Source: an uncultured Bacillota bacterium
GTDB lineage: Bacteria > Bacillota > Clostridia > Lachnospirales > Lachnospiraceae
Direction: 5' to 3'
Assembly (NCBI GenBank): GCA_958352855.1
Contig: CATWQE010000016.1
Coordinates: forward strand, 1-50,596
Length of the DNA: 50,596 nt
Shown: positions 18,174-26,900 of the stretch, in pieces
Numbering within the stretch: the first letter of the stretch is position 1
Layout of the letters: each line of letters opens with the position of its first letter
Position numbers and translations under genes: made by a program
The notes under the pieces: generated by a model
Told to the model about the DNA's origin: nothing
What the model saw: the letters and a program-made list of their open reading frames with translations, nothing else
Database searches by the model: none

Positions 18174-19556
18174 ATGTTGGAAAAGATGTTCAAACTGCGT
18201 CAGAATGGCACAGACGTGAAAACAGAAGTGCTGGCCGGTATTACTACTTTTATGACCATGGCTTATATTCTGGCAGTAAACCCAAGCATCATGGCTGAAG
18301 CAGGAATGGATCAGGGGGCTGTGTTTACAGCAACAGCGCTGGCTGCTTTAGTAGGTACTCTGCTGATGGCCCTGTTTGCAAATTATCCCTTTGCCCTGGC
18401 GCCTGGAATGGGTCTGAATGCGTATTTTGCGTATACAGTAGTGCTTGGTATGGGATATTCCTGGGAAACAGCGCTGACAGCGGTTTTCGTGGAAGGTATT
18501 GTATTTATTGTTCTGTCCCTGACAAACGTAAGGGAGGCAATCTTTAATGCTATTCCGAAAAACCTCAAGGCAGCAGTAAGTGTGGGAATTGGTTTGTTTA
18601 TTGCATTTATTGGTTTGCAGAATGCGAAAATCGTAATCGGCGGTTCTACTTTATTACAGTTGTTTTCTGTAGAAGAGTATAACAATGTTAATGGTGTAGA
18701 AGCTTCTTTTAATGATGTGGGAATCACAGTGCTTCTTGCTATTATTGGAATTTTGGTGACAGGATATCTGGTTATTAAACAGGTGAAAGGAAATATTCTC
18801 TGTGGTATTTTAATTACCTGGATTCTGGGAATTATCTGTCAGTTTGCCGGAATTTATGTGCCAAATCCGGAATTAGGATTTTATGGACTGCTTCCAGATT
18901 TCAGCAATGGTTTATCTGTACCAAGCATTGCTCCTGTTTTTGGAAAGCTGGATTTCTCCGGTATTTTCTCACTGAATTTTATTGTGGTAATTTTTGCATT
19001 TTTATTTGTAGATATGTTTGATACCATTGGAACTTTGATTGGTGTATCTTCCAAAGCAAATATGCTGGATAAAGACGGAAAACTGCCAAATATCAAAGGC
19101 GCTTTAATGGCTGACGCAGTGGCTACAACTGTAGGTGCAGTTATGGGTACTTCTACTACAACGACATTTGTAGAAAGTGCATCTGGTGTTTCAGAAGGCG
19201 GAAGAACAGGTCTGACAGCAGTGACAACAGCAATTCTTTTTGGATTGTCCTTGTTCCTGTCTCCGATTTTCCTTGCAATTCCTTCTTTTGCAACAGCTCC
19301 GGCTTTGGTAGTGGTTGGATTTTATATGCTGACCAATGTTACCAACATTGACTTCAATGATATTTCAGAGGCACTGCCATGTTATATCTGTATTGGAGCA
19401 ATGCCTTTCTTCTATAGCATTTCCGAAGGTATTTCCATGGGAGTTATTTCTTATGTAGTGCTGAATCTGCTGACAGGAAAAGCAAAAGAGAAGAAAATCA
19501 GTTTGTTGATGTATGTGCTGGCAGTGCTGTTTGTGCTGAAGTATATATTCTTGTAA
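18174..19556 (+). CDS. NCS2-type purine permease (AzgA/PbuG family)
   Basis: A 460-residue membrane protein with about 12-14 hydrophobic segments that imports hypoxanthine, guanine or adenine by proton symport. Family marks are TEVLAGITTFMTMAYILAVN near the N-terminus, FALAPGMGLNAYFAYTVV, the FVDMFDTIGTLIGV segment and the GTSTTTTFVESASG loop, which belong to the AzgA-like branch. The ATG at 18174 follows GGAGGA; an in-frame TTG at 18120 has no site. It is divergent from the peptidase and ends at a bidirectional terminator. Confidence 0.93.
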   Translation: MLEKMFKLRQNGTDVKTEVLAGITTFMTMAYILAVNPSIMAEAGMDQGAVFTATALAALVGTLLMALFANYPFALAPGMGLNAYFAYTVVLGMGYSWETALTAVFVEGIVFIVLSLTNVREAIFNAIPKNLKAAVSVGIGLFIAFIGLQNAKIVIGGSTLLQLFSVEEYNNVNGVEASFNDVGITVLLAIIGILVTGYLVIKQVKGNILCGILITWILGIICQFAGIYVPNPELGFYGLLPDFSNGLSVPSIAPVFGKLDFSGIFSLNFIVVIFAFLFVDMFDTIGTLIGVSSKANMLDKDGKLPNIKGALMADAVATTVGAVMGTSTTTTFVESASGVSEGGRTGLTAVTTAILFGLSLFLSPIFLAIPSFATAPALVVVGFYMLTNVTNIDFNDISEALPCYICIGAMPFFYSISEGISMGVISYVVLNLLTGKAKEKKISLLMYVLAVLFVLKYIFL

Positions 19557-19574
19557 AAATGAGATAAAATATAG

Positions 19575-19653
19575 AAAAAGAGGATATTGTAAGAAATGCA
19601 TAGCGGGAATCTAGAAATCTTCCTGAATGTTATTTCTTGCAGTATCCTTTTTT
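19575..19653. terminator. Bidirectional terminator between convergent genes
   Basis: A long stem pairs 19582-19597 with 19632-19647 (two G-T wobbles). Five As precede it and six Ts follow, so it can end transcripts from both sides. It separates the purine permease (+) from the nuclease-family gene (-). Confidence 0.8.
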
Positions 19654-19661
19654 CCATTTCA

Positions 19662-20765
19662 TTATACAAGAGCAGTCATTTCATCTTTGATTGCCTGTAA
19701 TTCCTCAGGAGAAATACAGGCAACTTTCAGAATCTCCTGGTCGCTGAGAGATTTCAGTCTTAAGAGATTTGTAATCAGTTCTTTTTTGGCCTTATTTTGA
19801 CCTTCAGCAAGCCCTTCAGCAAGCCCTTCGGCTCGTCCTTCGGCAAGCCCTTCCGCTCGTCCTTTAGAGAGTCCTTCGGCTCGTCCTTCCGCCAGTCCTT
19901 GTGCAAGTCCTTTAGCCTGTCCTTCTTGCAAGCCTCTTTCTAGTCCTTGGGATAGTCCTTCAGCAAGCTTTTGCTCTATGACGTCATCTAAGACATGATC
20001 CATTTTGCCCAACTCCTTTCCTAGGTTATAGCTCATGGAAATATGGTATGTATTTTCCAGAGCAGAGCGTTTCTCCTGGTATGTTTTCTGCGTGGAAAGC
20101 AAGGTATTCATCATGTTGATGAACTTATCATCAGAGGATACTCTTTCGTTTAAAGCAATGATAATAACAGAAAGTTTGTCATAGGATTTTGGAATATCCG
20201 GTAATCCTGAAAGTAAATCTTCTTTTTCCATATGATAATGAGAGATGGCATTTCCAATTTTTTGAGGTGAATGCATACAAACCCATATGGAATAAACTTT
20301 CTTGATGTTATCATACTCTGAATCAGAAAATTCTGTACCAAGCTGTGCAGAAATCATCCGGGAAACATAAAAGATGCCTCTGGTTACAATGTCATAACCT
20401 GGATAGAAAGAATTCTGCGCTTCCACATTGATTATCATTCGTATTTTTTCCCTGTCTACAGGCGCATATACGTAAAATCGAATATCATAGTATATGCTTC
20501 CTTCATCAGGAACCTTATCTTCGTTTGGCATACCGGAAATTTTCTCTGCATTGGTTTCTCCGGGATTGACTGGAACAGAAGAAACTTCAGGAGTTCCTTC
20601 AATGCAGGGAATAATGTCAGATACAGCCATGTTTGTGAATTCTTTTACAGTACGCTGTAGAATCCAGGCAAGAATTTCCTTTTGGCTTAAAACCTGTTTG
20701 CACTGGGTATCGTACTGTACTTTCTCTTTTGCATAAGATAAATCTCTGGCTAATTCATTCATCAT
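19662..20765 (-). CDS. Rpn-family PD-(D/E)XK nuclease-like protein with GLAEG repeats
   Basis: A 367-residue protein of the Rpn / PD-(D/E)XK 'putative transposase' group. The probable nuclease core lies at about 85-160: YYDIRFYVYAP supplies the Asp and IINVEAQ the Glu-x-Gln. The C-terminus (about 268-325) is a run of four-residue repeats such as GLAEGRAEG, followed by a short helical tail with SDQEILKVACISPEELQAI, as is usual in this family. The ATG at 20765 is nine bases after GGAG; a TTG at 20771 is only three bases from it. E. coli Rpn proteins promote recombination and have been linked to phage defence; the role here is unknown. It has no mobile-element ends around it. Confidence 0.8.
   Translation of the reverse strand: MMNELARDLSYAKEKVQYDTQCKQVLSQKEILAWILQRTVKEFTNMAVSDIIPCIEGTPEVSSVPVNPGETNAEKISGMPNEDKVPDEGSIYYDIRFYVYAPVDREKIRMIINVEAQNSFYPGYDIVTRGIFYVSRMISAQLGTEFSDSEYDNIKKVYSIWVCMHSPQKIGNAISHYHMEKEDLLSGLPDIPKSYDKLSVIIIALNERVSSDDKFINMMNTLLSTQKTYQEKRSALENTYHISMSYNLGKELGKMDHVLDDVIEQKLAEGLSQGLERGLQEGQAKGLAQGLAEGRAEGLSKGRAEGLAEGRAEGLAEGLAEGQNKAKKELITNLLRLKSLSDQEILKVACISPEELQAIKDEMTALV
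19801..19968 (-). repeat. 12-bp tandem repeat encoding the GLAE-type tail
   Basis: About 14 imperfect copies of a 12-bp unit (minus-strand sense, Gly-Leu-Ala-Glu or Gly-Arg-Ala-Glu) run head to tail inside the Rpn-family gene. Units vary by a few bases but keep the frame, so copy-number changes by slippage would lengthen or shorten the tail without a frameshift. Confidence 0.85.
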
Positions 20766-20899
20766 ATGCAATTTCTCCTTTACATATTCATTATAAAAGA
20801 GAAGGGGGAGGAGCGCAATCCTTTTGTAAATGAAAGTTTATTAAACTAACAGGCCGGAGTGTATAGATAGCGGAAAAATGTACATACTCAATCATATTA

Positions 20900-20984
20900 C
20901 TTCAAGGTAAATTGAAGTTTATTTGAAGTGATATTGAAGTTGACTTTGAAGTGACTTTGAAGTAAAATTGAAGCAATAAAGAAG
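20900..20984. repeat. Array of TTGAAG repeats spaced 11-12 bp apart, upstream of the AlbA_2 gene
   Basis: Six direct TTGAAG copies start at 20912, 20923, 20934, 20946, 20957 and 20968, that is, every 11 or 12 bp. A degenerate seventh (AAGAAG) is at 20979 and an inverted copy (CTTCAA) at 20900-20905. The period is one DNA helical turn, so the copies face the same side. The array ends 30 bp before the start codon at 21014 and looks like a cooperative protein-binding site. Further upstream, 20835-20847 is a perfect 13-bp palindrome (AGTTTA-T-TAAACT). No clear promoter is seen in 20766-20989. Confidence 0.85.
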
Positions 20985-21013
20985 AGACAGTGATAACTCA
21001 TGGAGGTGATTGT

Positions 21014-22456
21014 TTGTATTTAGAAGAAATAGTAGAAAATGTGCAGTTAGAAAGTGATAAATTTGAATGTAAAAGTTTGTTGAATCGAAATGATGTTGTA
21101 GGGTGGTTAAAAAGTATAGCCGGATTTGCTAATGCTACAGGAGGCGATTTTTATATTGGAGTGGAAGACAAGACCAATAAACTAATTGGATTTGAACGTA
21201 CAGCGGCAGATAATGAGCGGAATTATTTTAATAATCAGGTAAACGAACATTTGGTGCCAAGACCACAGATGAGGATTTCATTTATTCCATATGAGATAAA
21301 AGGGAAAGAGCGCTTTGTTATTCAGGTGCATATCCCAGAGGCTGTGGTGAAACCGGTCATTTTGAAATATAAGAATATTCCGTCTATTTTTATGAGAAGA
21401 GATGGATTTACGAATGGTGCCACTTACGAAGAAATTATAGAAATGAGTATCAAAAGTAAGAATACACAGTATGATATTCTTTCATCAGATATAGAGTATA
21501 GAGCATCGGATTTTAAAACTCTTCGGGAGTTTTTTGCTTCTCATAATGAGGGGAAACAGTTGACAGATAAGGCTTTGCGTTCAATGGGCTTTATGGATGA
21601 GCAGTGCATTCTGGCAAATGGAGCTGTGCTGTTTGCAGATAATTATCAGGGAAAAAAGACGGAGGTTCAATGTTCTGTTTTTTCTGGATTTAATAAGGGA
21701 AGTGAAAGAATTGTAACGATTAATCGATTCAAGGGAAATATTGTTGCTGTGATTCAATATATGATGGAGTTTATTGCCCAGCGGATGAATCATTCCATGA
21801 TTAAATTAGGTGATACAAGAAAAAATATTGATGCATATCCTAAAAGGGCATTATTTGAGGGAATCATCAATGCAGTTGCTCACCGCGATTATTTTTTAGA
21901 TGGAACGCAGATTCAAGTTGATATGTTTAAGGACAGAGTGGAAATCTCATCACCAGGAGGATTTTATAGAGGTGAGAAACTAGGCAAAACCTATGACTTA
22001 TCAGGGATTATATCAAAGCGAAGAAATGAACTTATTTCGTCAATATTGGTAAGCTGTAATGTTATGGAGGCAGCAGGAACTGGATTTGATAAGATTATAG
22101 AGGAGTATCAGGATGCAGACGAATTGCACCGGCCATATATTTATTCTTCCTCAGACCATTTTACGTTAGTGCTTCCGGATTTGACTTATGTGGAAGGGGT
22201 GGAAGACAGCAGTATTCCGGTTCTTGCATTTGCTCCAGTTCCAAAGGGGACAGATTATGATAGCAGAGTGTTATCTTTTTGCTATTACCAGGCTCACAAG
22301 GTATCCGAAATAGTGGAGTATTTGGGTGTCAGTGATTCCACATATTTTCGCAAACAGGTTCTTGGAAATCTTGAAGCGAATGGGTATTTGGAAAAAAGTA
22401 AAGTTTCAAGAGCTATGTATTATAAAACCAATCCGGATATGGTAAGACTAAGCTGA
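21014..22456 (+). CDS. AlbA_2/Schlafen-like putative DNA-binding protein with GHKL-type ATPase region
   Basis: A 480-residue protein. Residues ~5-117 match the AlbA_2 (Schlafen-type) domain with ESDKFECKS and FANATGGDFYIGVED. Residues ~275-360 match the HATPase_c_4 type, with GIINAVAHRDY and AAGTGFDKII. The C-terminus (~415-475) looks like a winged helix-turn-helix. Such proteins are annotated as ATP-binding or transcriptional regulators, but few have been studied. I start at TTG 21014 because a perfect GGAGGTGAT sits seven bases ahead; the upstream in-frame GTG at 20990 would place that site inside the gene. The TTGAAG array just upstream is a natural candidate for its own binding site. Confidence 0.8.
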   Translation: MYLEEIVENVQLESDKFECKSLLNRNDVVGWLKSIAGFANATGGDFYIGVEDKTNKLIGFERTAADNERNYFNNQVNEHLVPRPQMRISFIPYEIKGKERFVIQVHIPEAVVKPVILKYKNIPSIFMRRDGFTNGATYEEIIEMSIKSKNTQYDILSSDIEYRASDFKTLREFFASHNEGKQLTDKALRSMGFMDEQCILANGAVLFADNYQGKKTEVQCSVFSGFNKGSERIVTINRFKGNIVAVIQYMMEFIAQRMNHSMIKLGDTRKNIDAYPKRALFEGIINAVAHRDYFLDGTQIQVDMFKDRVEISSPGGFYRGEKLGKTYDLSGIISKRRNELISSILVSCNVMEAAGTGFDKIIEEYQDADELHRPYIYSSSDHFTLVLPDLTYVEGVEDSSIPVLAFAPVPKGTDYDSRVLSFCYYQAHKVSEIVEYLGVSDSTYFRKQVLGNLEANGYLEKSKVSRAMYYKTNPDMVRLS

Positions 22457-22535
22457 GAACTATTCAAAGTATGCAATAATCTCAACAGGAAGAGTAATAT
22501 AAAAACTGGAAAAATGGAAATCTCTTAAAAAGTAG

Positions 22536-22564
22536 TTGACAAGCCCTTGTACTTGTGCTATGTT
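22536..22564 (+). promoter_or_regulatory. Promoter of rplJ-rplL
   Basis: TTGACA (22536-22541) and TATGTT (22559-22564) with a 17-bp spacer. Transcription would begin around 22571, giving a leader of about 200 bases. Confidence 0.75.
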
Positions 22565-22570
22565 ATCAGA

Positions 22571-22735
22571 GGAATAGCTGCCGAAGACAGCAGGTGCCGT
22601 AAGGCATAAGGTTCAAAACGCCTGCCGAGGAAGAGTTTTTTCTTAAATCGGAGATTCGCAGCCGCAAGGTATGAGGATTGAAGAAATACAAGATTGACTT
22701 AAACCTCTTTGTCTTTGACAAAGAGGTTTTCTTAA
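22571..22735 (+). promoter_or_regulatory. L10 leader RNA (ribosomal protein autoregulation)
   Basis: The leader between promoter and rplJ carries the features of the Rfam L10 leader: a GCTGCCGAAGACAGCAGGTG segment, AAGGCATAAGGT, and CCTGCCGAGGAAG, followed by a terminator stem. In Bacillus and relatives the L10(L12)4 complex binds this kink-turn-containing RNA and favours the terminator, lowering its own synthesis. The match is from recognised sequence blocks; boundaries are approximate. Confidence 0.85.
22702..22735 (+). terminator. Attenuator of the L10 leader
   Basis: A perfect 12-bp stem (22702-22713 with 22717-22728) with a 3-base loop and a T-rich tail lies about 45 bp before the rplJ start codon. 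Its place between leader and gene marks it as a conditional terminator. Confidence 0.85.
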
Positions 22736-22777
22736 TTTTGAGCAGCGCAGCCTAAAAAAATAAGGAGGTGCAGATTC

Positions 22778-23269
22778 ATGGCAAAAGTAGAACTTAAAAA
22801 ACCTGTAGTAGAAGAGATTGCTAACAGCATTAAAGGTGCAGCAGCAGTAGTTTTAGTAAACTACAAAGGCATCAGCGTTGAGCAGGATACTCAGATGCGT
22901 AAGGAATTAAGAGAAGCTGGAGTTGTTTACAAAGTTTACAAAAACACAATGATGAACTTTGCATTCAAAGGAACTCCATGTGAAGAATTATGCCAGCATT
23001 TAGAAGGAACAAATGCTTTAGCTGTATGTGAAAATGACGCAACAGCACCAGCAAGAATCCTTGCTAAATACGCAAAAGCAGTTCCTACACTGGAACTGGT
23101 AGCAGGTGTTGTAGAAGACACTTACTATGATAAGGCAGGAGTTACAGCTCTTTCCCAGATTCCTTCCAGAGAAGAACTTCTTGGAAAATTGCTTGGAAGC
23201 ATCCAGTCTCCTATCGCAAACTTTGCTCGTGTGCTTAATCAGATTGCTGAACAGCAGCAGGCAGAATAA
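22778..23269 (+). CDS. rplJ: 50S ribosomal protein L10
   Basis: A 163-residue protein with the L10 N-terminus (VVLVNYKGISVEQDTQMRKELREAGVVYKVYKNT). It anchors L7/L12 dimers to the GTPase-associated centre of the 50S subunit. The start codon follows AAGGAGGTG. Upstream are the L10 leader and its attenuator; rplL follows after 73 bp. Unlike the common order, rplK-rplA are not directly upstream: an AlbA_2 gene is. Confidence 0.98.
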   Translation: MAKVELKKPVVEEIANSIKGAAAVVLVNYKGISVEQDTQMRKELREAGVVYKVYKNTMMNFAFKGTPCEELCQHLEGTNALAVCENDATAPARILAKYAKAVPTLELVAGVVEDTYYDKAGVTALSQIPSREELLGKLLGSIQSPIANFARVLNQIAEQQQAE

Positions 23270-23342
23270 GCAATAGCAAAAGAAACATACCCGTAAGGGT
23301 TAAAACAAAAATGAAAATTATAATAATTGGAGGTAAATCATA

Positions 23343-23714
23343 ATGGCAAAATTAACAACATCTGAATTTATTGAAGCTATCAAAGAATTATCTGTATTAG
23401 AATTAAACGAATTAGTAAAAGCATGTGAAGAAGAGTTCGGTGTATCCGCAGCAGCAGGCGTTGTAGTTGCAGCAGCAGGCGCAGCAGAAGAAGCTGAAGA
23501 AAAAACAGAGTTCGACGTTGAATTAACAGAAGTTGGACCAAACAAAGTTAAAGTTATCAAAGTTGTTCGTGAAGCTACTGGCTTAGGTCTGAAAGAAGCT
23601 AAAGAAGTAGTTGACGGAGCTCCAAAGATCGTTAAAGAAGCTGCTTCTAAAGCAGAAGCTGAAGAAATCAAAACAAAACTGGAAGCTGAAGGCGCCAAAG
23701 TTACTCTTAAATAA
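23343..23714 (+). CDS. rplL: 50S ribosomal protein L7/L12
   Basis: A 123-residue acidic protein with the N-terminal dimerisation helix (EFIEAIKELSVLELNELVKACEEEFGV), an Ala/Glu-rich hinge and the globular C-terminal domain (EFDVELTEVGPNKVKVIKVVREATGLGLKEAK) that binds translation factors. Multiple copies attach to L10. Expressed with rplJ, and usually more than it; the spacer 23270-23342 contains a small CCCGTAAGGG hairpin that could be part of that difference. Confidence 0.98.
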   Translation: MAKLTTSEFIEAIKELSVLELNELVKACEEEFGVSAAAGVVVAAAGAAEEAEEKTEFDVELTEVGPNKVKVIKVVREATGLGLKEAKEVVDGAPKIVKEAASKAEAEEIKTKLEAEGAKVTLK

Positions 23715-23745
23715 TTTTATTTTTGAGCATGTTTTGAAAATAGAG

Positions 23746-23787
23746 ACTGCCGCACCGGTGATGAGAATCACTGGCGCGGCAGTTTTT
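23746..23787 (+). terminator. Terminator after rplL
   Basis: A GC-rich stem (ACTGCCGC...GCGGCAGT, extended by GGTGAT/ATCACT with wobbles) followed by five Ts. It is strong enough to separate most rplJL transcription from rpoBC. Confidence 0.85.
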
Positions 23788-23844
23788 GTGTTACGGCTTT
23801 ATTTCTGCTGGAAAAATATTTGCTGAAAAATTATAAAAAATCAC

Positions 23845-23873
23845 TTGACACACTTGACAAACGGTGTTATAGT
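23845..23873 (+). promoter_or_regulatory. Promoter of rpoB-rpoC
   Basis: TTGACA (23845-23850), a 17-bp spacer and TATAGT (23868-23873), with an upstream TG making an extended -10. A second TTGACA (23854-23859) sits 9 bp downstream of the first, inside the spacer. Confidence 0.8.
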
Positions 23874-23898
23874 GAAAAATGCACTATTATGGCAAGTT

Positions 23899-23933
23899 AT
23901 GCCCGGGAGACTATCCAAAAGGGTCTCAGGCAT
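23899..23933 (+). other. Leader hairpin of rpoB mRNA
   Basis: ATGCC-GGGAGAC (23899 onward) pairs with GGTCTC-AGGCAT, ending at 23933, around a loop containing TATCCAAAAG. There is no T-run. It lies about 25 bases after the expected transcription start and 35 before the rpoB start codon. It may be a stability element or a protein-binding hairpin; function unknown. Confidence 0.5.
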
Positions 23934-23968
23934 GAATTAAATTAAAACATACAAGGGGTGAAACGTCA

Positions 23969-26900
23969 ATGGAGAAAAACAGAATCCGTTCCGTAACTAA
24001 TGGTAAGGCCATGAGAATGTCATACCAGCGCCAGAAAGAGGTACTGGAAATGCCGAACCTCATTGAAGTTCAGAAAGATTCTTATCAGTGGTTTCTGGAC
24101 GAAGGCTTAAATGAAGTTTTTAAAGATATATCTCCAATCGCAGATTATAGCGGTAAATTGAGCTTGGAATTCGTTGGCTTTACTTTGTGTGAAGAGGAAA
24201 GAAAATATTCCATCGAAGAATGCAAGGAAAGAGATGCGACCTATGCGGCGCCTTTAAAAGTAAAGGTGAGATTACACAATAAAGAGAACGGCGAAATTAC
24301 CACACATGAAATTTTCATGGGTGATTTGCCATTAATGACCGAAACTGGTACATTCGTAATTAACGGAGCTGAACGTGTTATTGTCAGCCAGTTAGTACGT
24401 TCACCAGGTATTTATTATGCAATTGCACACGATAAACTGGGTAAAACCCTGTATTCCAGTACTGTCATTCCGAACAGAGGAGCATGGCTGGAATATGAAA
24501 CCGACTCCAATGACGTATTCTATGTACGTGTAGACAGAACCAGAAAAGTCCCTATTACTGTATTGATTCGTGCCCTGGGCATTGGAACAAATGCAGAGAT
24601 TCTTGAATTGTTCGGTGAGGAACCGAAGATTCTGGCCAGCTTTACAAAAGATACTTCCGAAAATTATCAGGAAGGTCTGCTGGAATTATATAAGAAGATT
24701 CGTCCAGGCGAACCACTGGCAGTGGAAAGCGCAGAAAGTTTAATTACCAGTATGTTCTTTGACCCACGCCGTTATGACCTGGCAAAAGTGGGACGTTATA
24801 AATTTAATAAGAAATTACTCCTTCGTAATCGTATTACAGGACATAAACTTGCTGAAGATGTTGTAGACATGACAACAGGAGAAATTATTGCTGAAGCAGG
24901 AGCTGTTGTAAGCAAGGAACTGGCTGATCAGATTCAGGATGCGGCTGTTCCATATGTTTGGATACAGGGGGAAGAGCGCAATATTAAAGTCCTTTCCAGC
25001 ATGGCAGTTAATATCAGAAATTATGTGGACTTCTCAGAAGAAGAGCTGAAAGAAATGGGTGTTACCGAATTGGTATATTATCCTGTTCTGGCAAAGATTC
25101 TGGAAGAAAACGAAGAAGCAGAAGATATTAAAGAAGCAATTAAGCAGGAAATCCATGAACTGATTCCAAAGCATATTACAAAGGAAGATATTCTGGCTTC
25201 TATTAACTATAATATGCATCTGGAATATGGTCTTGGAACAGATGATGATATTGACCACTTAGGAAACAGACGTATCAGAGCTGTAGGTGAGTTGTTACAG
25301 AACCAGTACAGAATCGGTCTTTCCAGATTAGAGAGAGTGGTAAGGGAGAGAATGACCACACAGGATCTGGATGGCATTACACCACAGTCTCTTATCAATA
25401 TTAAACCGGTAACCGCTGCTGTGAAGGAATTCTTTGGTTCTTCTCAGTTGTCTCAGTTCATGGATCAGAACAACCCTCTGGGTGAATTGACTCATAAGAG
25501 ACGTTTATCCGCGCTTGGACCAGGTGGTCTGTCACGAGACAGAGCCGGATTCGAGGTTCGAGACGTACATTATTCTCACTACGGAAGAATGTGTCCTATT
25601 GAAACACCTGAAGGTCCTAACATTGGTCTGATTAACTCTCTGGCGTCTTATGCAAGAATCAATGAATACGGTTTTGTGGAAGCGCCTTACAGAAAGATTG
25701 ACAGAACAGATAAGAAGAATCCGCGTGTCACAGATGAAGTTGTTTATATGACTGCGGATGAAGAAGATAATTACCATGTAGCACAGGCGAATGAGCCGCT
25801 GGATGAAGAAGGACATTTCATCCATAAGAATGTATCCGGTCGTTTCAGAGAGGAAACACAGGAATATGAACGTCAGATGTTTGAATACATGGACGTATCT
25901 CCTAAGATGGTGTTCTCTGTTGCTACTGCATTGATTCCATTCCTGCAGAATGACGATGCTAACCGCGCCCTCATGGGTTCCAACATGCAGCGTCAGGCAG
26001 TGCCGCTTCTTACTACAGAAGCGCCGGTAGTAGGTACTGGTATGGAATCTAAGGCGGCTGTAGACTCCGGTGTCTGCGTAGTGGCGAAAAAAGCCGGTAC
26101 TGTAGAATGTGCAGCTTCCAAAGAAATTATTATAAAAAATGATGATGGAACAAAGGATGTTTATCATCTTACCAAGTTTATGAGAAGTAACCAGAGTAAC
26201 TGCTACAACCAGAGACCGATTGTGTTCAAAGGCGAACATGTAGAGGCGGGCCAGGTTATTGCAGATGGTCCATCTACCTCCAAAGGCGAGCTGGCCTTAG
26301 GTAAGAACCCGTTAATCGGTTTCATGACCTGGGAAGGCTACAACTACGAGGATGCGGTTCTCTTAAGTGAGAGACTGGTTATGGATGATGTATATACATC
26401 TGTTCATATTGAAGAATATGAAGCAGAAGCCAGAGATACCAAACTGGGACCGGAAGAAATTACAAGAGACGTTCCAGGTGTTGGTGATGATGCTCTGAAA
26501 GATCTGGATGAAAGAGGAATCATCCGCATTGGTGCAGAAGTTCGTGCAGGAGACATCCTGGTAGGTAAAGTTACTCCAAAGGGAGAGACAGAGCTTACAG
26601 CAGAAGAAAGACTGCTCCGCGCAATCTTCGGTGAAAAGGCAAGAGAGGTTCGTGATACTTCTCTCAAGGTTCCTCATGGTGAATATGGTATCGTTGTAGA
26701 TGCCAAAGTATTCACAAGAGAAAACGGAGATGAATTATCTCCGGGTGTAAACCAGGCAGTCCGCATTTACATTGCCCAGAAGAGAAAAATCTCTGTTGGT
26801 GATAAAATGGCCGGACGTCATGGTAACAAGGGTGTTGTTTCCCGTGTACTTCCTGTGGAAGATATGCCGTTCCTGCCAAACGGACGTCCGCTGGATATTG

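Noticed and set aside
19662..20765. Insertion sequence
   Set aside because: The protein is of the Rpn 'putative transposase' group, but there are no inverted ends, target duplications or DDE motif around it.
20900..20984. CRISPR array or phage attachment site
   Set aside because: The repeat word is 6 bp with 5-6 bp gaps, far too short for CRISPR repeats and spacers, and no integrase or cas gene is near.
25532..26239. 235-codon open frame on the minus strand
   Set aside because: It is opposite rpoB, has no recognisable domain and shows the same shadow composition.
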